A DNA stretch of 64,000 nucleotides from Absidia repens (Eukaryota; Mucoromycota; Mucoromycetes; Mucorales; Cunninghamellaceae). The notes below the pieces were generated by a model, which had not been told where the DNA came from, searched no databases, and saw nothing but the letters and a program-made list of their open reading frames with translations. This document shows, piece by piece, positions 59,175 through 64,000 of the stretch. A program made the position numbers and the translations under genes. Where the stretch lies: NCBI GenBank assembly GCA_002105175.1, contig MCGE01000001.1, positions 310,001-374,000 of the forward strand, in the 5' to 3' direction. Position 1 is the first letter of the stretch. Every line of letters begins with the position of its first letter.

Positions 59175-59662
59175 TGACGTTTAAAATTAGTTTATTACTT
59201 CTTCACACCCCCCCTCTTTTCTCTTTAGCTTATATATATATATTTTACATACATATACACATTTACACAATATTTTTTTGTTTATTTCATTGTTTTGGCT
59301 TTTCTTTTTTTACTTTTTACTCACTGGATAGTATCAATTTAATTACTGTTAGTTTTTTAGCATAGAACTTTTTATTTTACATTTATTCTATTGTTTTTTT
59401 TTTTTTTTTTACTTTTTTATATTACTTGGGATTCATTTGTGGGTTACACATGTGCCTATCGGCAGTTGGGTCGTGATTTGTAGTGTATGAAAAAACTTCA
59501 AAATAAAGCAATCGGTGTGATACAACCTTTTTCCAAACTGGTCGTGTTTCCGATTCTTATTTCAACGTCTGGGCTGGAGAATCTTATTTTTTTCCTCTCT
59601 TTTTCTTTTTATTCTTTTTATTCTTCTTTATTCTCACCCAACTCAAATTCTTATATCAAATT
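59175..59662. other. Intergenic, 488 nt
   Basis: NMA111 3' flank and upstream region of the peroxidase gene. T-rich throughout, with a poly-T tract at about 59394-59410. No gene seen. Confidence 0.5.
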
Positions 59663-60422
59663 ATGGTGAAGCGCAAGTCTGCATTAGCAAAGCAACAACG
59701 ACAACAACAATACAAGAAGAAAAGCTCATTCCTCCGTCATGTAAAGACCCTGGTGGTGGGTGGTTTAGTGGCCATGCTTCTCATTCAAGTGATCCAGATT
59801 GAACTTCGAGCTGCGGGGGCGACAAAGACACCCGAAGAATGGCAAGCTCTTTTAAAACAACATCCTTACCAACGGCGACCGACTGATGCACGCTCCCCAT
59901 GTCCCATGCTCAATCTTTTGGCCAATCATGGTTTCCTTCCTCGCGATGGCCGGGAGATCACCAAGGACGCCCTGTTCGATGCCCTCATGCTGGTGGGTGC
60001 GCCTCCAACCATTACTTATAGCTTTTTAACTACAGTTGTGTATCGCATGTATCATCAAGTCCAACCCAACGATTCTTTCTGGGCCAATTTCCAGGCCGCC
60101 GACACTATTGATTTGGATCAACTGGCGACCCACAACTTGATTGAACACGATGTTTCTCTCACGCGCTACGACAGTGAAGTCGCACCACTATCAACATCAT
60201 CCAACAACAACACAACCACTACAGTCTCTTCCTCCTCCCCCTCCTCTCCCCAACCCGCTCTTGTCCGTCGCATACATCAATGGTCGCTTCAACAATTGAA
60301 AACTGATGCCGGTGGCCAATTAGTCATGGATTTGCAGGCTGAACATGACTTGAGGAAAATCAGATGGTATGAATCCGTAGCATCCAACCCAAAATCTCAC
60401 CTTGGTTTGCTTTATCAGGTAC

Positions 60423-60462
<40 letters not shown>

Positions 60463-60766
60463 TGGGGTGTGTGGAGAATGATACTGATGTCGATCTCTTT
60501 TTCTTTTCATCCAGTTTTCATCTAGCACAGAATGTGCCTTGTTGATGGATATTCTTGGCCGTGATGGTATCCTTCGTGCTGACCATATTGAATCGCTGCT
60601 TCTTGATGAACGTTTCCCTGAAGACTGGTATCCTCGTGACAAAGCTTATCCAGCCCTCCAAGCCCTCTCACGTCCCTTGAAATGTTGGTATGGCATCCGA
60701 AAAAGCTCAGCCAATCTACAATCTTTGGAGTCTTTGGTGAAACCCCCCTCTAGTATTAGCTTATAG
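59663..60766 (+). CDS. Membrane-anchored heme-thiolate peroxidase (chloroperoxidase/peroxygenase family)
   Basis: Exons 59663-60418 and 60515-60766 give 1008 nt, 335 residues. A basic N-terminus and a transmembrane helix (about residues 27-46, VKTLVVGGLVAMLLIQVIQI) suggest a type II membrane protein. PCPMLNLLANHGFLPRDGR carries the proximal Cys ligand (Cys80) in the conserved PCP motif. EHDVSLTRYD holds the distal catalytic Glu (Glu161) with the EHD motif that binds the Mg2+ and heme propionate. This is the heme haloperoxidase family (PF01328), which includes chloroperoxidase and unspecific peroxygenases. An Asn/Ser/Thr-rich insert follows the active site, and FPEDWYPR ends the conserved region. 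Substrate unknown; membrane attachment is inferred. Confidence 0.88.
60424..60460. repeat. Poly-A tract, 37 nt, in the peroxidase intron
   Basis: Begins five bases after the donor (GTACC) of the intron 60419-60514. Third of three plus-strand introns in the window with a long poly-A directly behind the donor (others at 18244 and about 49987). Confidence 0.9.
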
Positions 60767-61172
60767 TAGAGTCAGTAGTCAGTAGTCAATAGTCCTTTTT
60801 GTTTTTTACTCCAGTATGCCCATCATTTAGTTTTTTTTTTATTTTTCAAAATAAAGTATCTCTCTAATCATTCATATTCAAAATAAGATCATGGTCAAAT
60901 TGTAGTTCATTGGTTTTTATTGTCAAATAAGAAAAATAAAAAATAAAATAAAATTAAAAAAGGCAGGGGAAAATGGAATGGTCAATGAAGGAAAATTTGT
61001 GTAATGCGTGGACGATAGTGGAAAAAAAAAAGTGATGATAGGGGAAATTCAACTGAGTTGGTCATCATTAAGAATATGTGTGCCGGTGGGGATCGTGGTA
61101 AGTATACTAAAAAGAGGGGGAGGGCGGGGGACTAATCTAATAAGGGTATATAAGAAAAACCTAATCCATTGT
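60767..61172. other. Intergenic, 406 nt, between convergent peroxidase and kinase genes
   Basis: Two 3' flanks. CAAAATAAAGTATC at about 60847 is a candidate poly(A) signal. Rich in A runs. No gene seen. Confidence 0.5.
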
Positions 61173-63570
61173 TCAATAAGCTCGTAAAACCTTTATTCCC
61201 TTGAACGATTCATTCTTGCCAATGGTGCCATTTGATGTTGCCAAAGGGGATGATGATGATGGTGGTTTTTTTGTAGTCGCCAAAGAAGACCATCGGTGAC
61301 GCACTTTGGATGGACTGGTAGTCGTTGACGGTCGTTGTTTTCTATCACCATCCGCAAGTTTCCTTCGTTGACGCTGCTGTTGTTGATGGCTTTGGTTGTG
61401 CTGTGGAGAGTATCTTTCGGGCAAACAGGACGATGATGATGATGATGATGATGATGTTTTTTGATGGGATGGCGCAGTGGTTATAGCTGATGATATCGCT
61501 GCGCAAATGGGTGAACTTCGTTTTTGCTGTGCTTCTTGATGTCGTTTCTTTCCGGAGATTGAGGCTGTGAGATGTGAGGACAAATCATTGGCTGACATGG
61601 GTGTGGTTTCTCGAGCTACGGTAGATGTTGACTTTCCGCGAGCGGCAGTGCCAGTTCTGATTCCCATCATGAGACGATCGGTCCGACTCTCCGGTAATCT
61701 TTTTTGGGTGTAGGACAATGGTTGCGTTGCTGGTGTAACAGATTCATATGACATATCTAGTTTCGTTGGTGATGATGCTAATGATTGCTGACAGTTTTTT
61801 TTCTTCGTATTTCGTGATAATGACGATGGTGAAGTCTGCTGTTGTTCTCGTTTTTGTTGCCATGAAGATTGGATTCGATTTGCGGACATATATTTCGTAC
61901 TGATATCCGATTTGTTGTAACCATGATAAGTGGATATTGAGGAAGATAGTTGAGCAGAGCGAGTTTTCTTGTTCTCCTTTCGAGTGGTGATTGGCAAAGG
62001 ATCAGATTTTGGAAGGATAACCATTGGTAGTCGAGAACCTTGATTGCGATGGGTTTTGTTGAGTGATCGTCGATTGAGCTGTACATTGGCGATCTTGTCT
62101 TTGGCAGGAATGGGGTTCACATCGTCAACCTTCAACATAAATGACGGGATCGGCAATCTGCATTTTCGTGAAGGCGTGCACTTAGCAGGTGAAGCTAATC
62201 GTGGTGATATTGCTGATGTTCCTGTTGTTTGAATACACTGAGGTTGCGTCAATGTCAATGGGTCTGTTGCACCATAAACCGTAGGCGCTGTGGAGTCCGA
62301 AGTGCTGTCCATTTCATGTATAGGTTTCATTTCTTGCAGCATCTTGAGAGCATCTAGCATAGAATCTTCGTTCACTACAGCGGGATCAATGCATACAAGA
62401 GAAGGTTGATTATCCACGGATGTCGCAAATAGCAGTTCATGCTTGGTTTCTGATATAAACGGATGCTAGTCAATTCAAAAGTAATAAAGTGAGTAATCAA
62501 CTCTTGGATATTTGCTTTTATATCATACCTTACCTTCAGTATGTCACTTGCGGATGCTCGAGCACGTGGATCAGGGTTGAGACATGTGTCCAGTAAATCA
62601 TAGAGCCTAGAGGGTAACCCACAAGGATATGCAGGATTGCCATCCATGAGAATACGCCGTTTGATCTGTGTAATAAAAAAAAAGAAGGTGAGGATCAAGA
62701 AATTGCGCATGCTTGCTTCGATTTTGAATTTTTACTTTACCTCGTCTTCTTCCAATTTGTCATCTTCGTAAGGCGCTCGACCACCATTGATGATTTCCAA
62801 TATAACAATACCAAGAGCCCAGATATCCACTTTACAATCCACCACTTTGCCTTGTACAAGCTCAGGAGCCCAGAAGAGAACAACACCGGCTTCTTCCACA
62901 CTAGAGTCAGCTGAAGGAGTAATTGAGACTACACCAAAATCACCTATTTGTAAATGTCAAAATAGAATGAGTGGTTGCGTTTACTACGATTTTTGTAATG
63001 CATTGTATGATTTACCGATAACAATCTGATTCGTTCGGTCATCCAAAAAGATATTGTCACACTTGATGTCCCTATGTATGTATTCATGGCGATGGATTTC
63101 CTGTAGCCCAGCTGCAATCTAAGCATTGTCGATACAAAGCGTCAGCAGACATGTATAAATTATATATAATATAGTTTACCTACCGAAGCAATGATATGAG
63201 CTAGCTGTCCTAAGTTTAGGTGATTGTCAAAAACATGTTGCTGAAGGGATCCGCCTCCGCAGAGCGGCATAATAAGATAAACGAATTCTTGATGTATATG
63301 GACGGAGAGAAGCTTGACAATGTTGTTGTGGTTGCATTTAGTCATGGTGTATATCTCGTTTTCCACTAATTCTTGGGGCATCACAAACACATCGGATTGC
63401 TGTGTATTTTCCACGAGGTATTTTTTAATGGCAACTGACTGTTGAGTTGTGCTGTCATAGCATTGGTAAACTCCACCTTGAGCGCTGAACCAAGTAGGTT
63501 CTTTTTCCAGGCCATGGTATAATAACGACGGATCAGAGTTGAGGACTTGTATTCCATTCACTTGCTGCAT
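61173..63570 (-). CDS. Ste20/PAK-like protein kinase with N-terminal catalytic domain and long tail
   Basis: Exons 63570-63184, 63118-63016, 62943-62741, 62665-62534 and 62465-61173 give 2118 nt, 705 residues. Key catalytic residues are present: AIKKY (ATP Lys), ENEIYTM (helix C Glu), YIHRDIKCDN (catalytic loop), DFGVV (metal Asp) and WAPELV. The Ste20-like features are LMDGNPAYP-type and VDIWALGIVILEIINGG. The glycine loop is degenerate: TWFSAQGGVYQ replaces the usual GxGxxGxVY, so the first two glycines are lost. The tail of about 420 residues is Ser/Arg/Lys/Gln-rich with no visible domain, and there is no Cdc42-binding (CRIB) motif. Probably functional but atypical; its pathway is unknown. 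Confidence 0.85.
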
Positions 63571-64000
63571 TAGACAAACAATAATGAGTAAGTGAATGAA
63601 AAATATAAAAATGCAAGAAAAAAAAAAGGAGGAACAAATAAAATAAATGAAAAAATCGCTTTAAACAATGGAACATTTTCAAATCCCGCGCTTTGCAAAA
63701 AAAAAAAAATGCTACAGTTTGGGTTATTGAAAGTTTCAATTGGAGGTGCAATTTCTTATGAACGATGGAAACTGAAAATTAAGACGACATTTACATAATT
63801 TTGAGACGCCTGTTATGGTTATTGGGACAACGTAGAATAAAATTAAAACGTAGACGGGTTTCTTTTGAACGCTCTGAAAAATAAATAAATTGAGCTGCAT
63901 CCAAAAAGTTGGGAGAGGCAGCTGCAAACCTCTCCCCAGGAATTTACATTAGCTATCATGTACTTAGGTGATTCCAAGTCATGTAATTTTAGTAGAAACA
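63571..64000. other. Upstream region of the kinase gene, window edge
   Basis: 430 nt, T-rich on the minus strand next to the kinase start. It contains TTTCAAATCCCGC at about 63676, a 13-nt match to the first block of the dispersed repeat family but not the rest of it. No gene seen. Confidence 0.4.

Noticed and set aside
1..64000. tRNA, rRNA, CRISPR, riboswitch or autonomous transposon genes
   Set aside because: Looked for tRNA-like box B sequences, reverse transcriptase or transposase motifs and direct-repeat arrays by eye; none convincing. Bacterial-type features are not expected in this eukaryotic sequence.

Overview
The window is nuclear DNA of a filamentous fungus. It is AT-rich, has many short GT-AG introns (roughly 45-120 nt), T-rich leaders and AATAAA-like 3' ends, and carries the fungal-specific factors eEF3, Ste50, Nma111, a Yap1/Pap1-type bZIP and a fused betaine-lipid synthase. 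Gene architecture and protein style suggest an early-diverging fungus, probably Mucoromycota (Mucorales-like). That placement is inference; no rRNA or mitochondrial sequence is present to test it.

Layout. 1-707: the 3' end of YIF1 (+). 2033-4688: a Rab escort protein (-). 4952-7521: an AVT3-type vacuolar amino-acid transporter (-). 8057-10344: an MFS transporter (-). 11592-13075: a membrane-anchored SGNH hydrolase (+). 13865-15511: a homeodomain protein (+). 16118-18897: betaine-lipid synthase BTA1 (+). 21319-23359: casein kinase 1 (-). 24081-29224: the EH-domain endocytic scaffold EDE1 (-). 29465-29863: KSH1 (+), a 71-residue gene spread over three exons. 30326-32033: a Yap1/Pap1-like bZIP (-). 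32312-34496: a mitochondrial aspartate/glutamate carrier (-). 38182-39221: TAF8 (+). 39776-40689: OPI3 (-). 41216-44732: eEF3 (-). 44919-47703: Ste50 (-). 48498-50136: an ABHD13/Bem46 hydrolase (+). 50559-51502: a GNAT acetyltransferase (+). 52167-53161: PEX14 (+). 55537-59174: Nma111 (+). 59663-60766: a heme-thiolate peroxidase (+). 61173-63570: a Ste20/PAK-like kinase (-).

Most genes are housekeeping and are not organised as a pathway. Loose themes are membrane traffic (YIF1, REP, EDE1, KSH1, CK1), phospholipid head-group methylation (OPI3, BTA1) and signalling (Ste50, a Ste20-like kinase). Exon lengths were summed for most multi-exon genes, and nearly all give an open frame. The exceptions are BTA1 (two bases short), EDE1 (one short) and TAF8 (one short); in each the break sits beside a short homopolymer.

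The least explained content is between genes. A non-coding repeat family of about 0.6-0.9 kb occurs four times (about 1031-1650, 19672-20262 and 36494-37388 on +, and 53436-54292 on -). Each copy starts with a CACGTG-containing 5' block, has a conserved core around ATTACAACATGCATGGGG, and ends in AATAAA-type sequence. I do not recognise it as a known element. No tRNA, rRNA, CRISPR array or autonomous transposon was seen.
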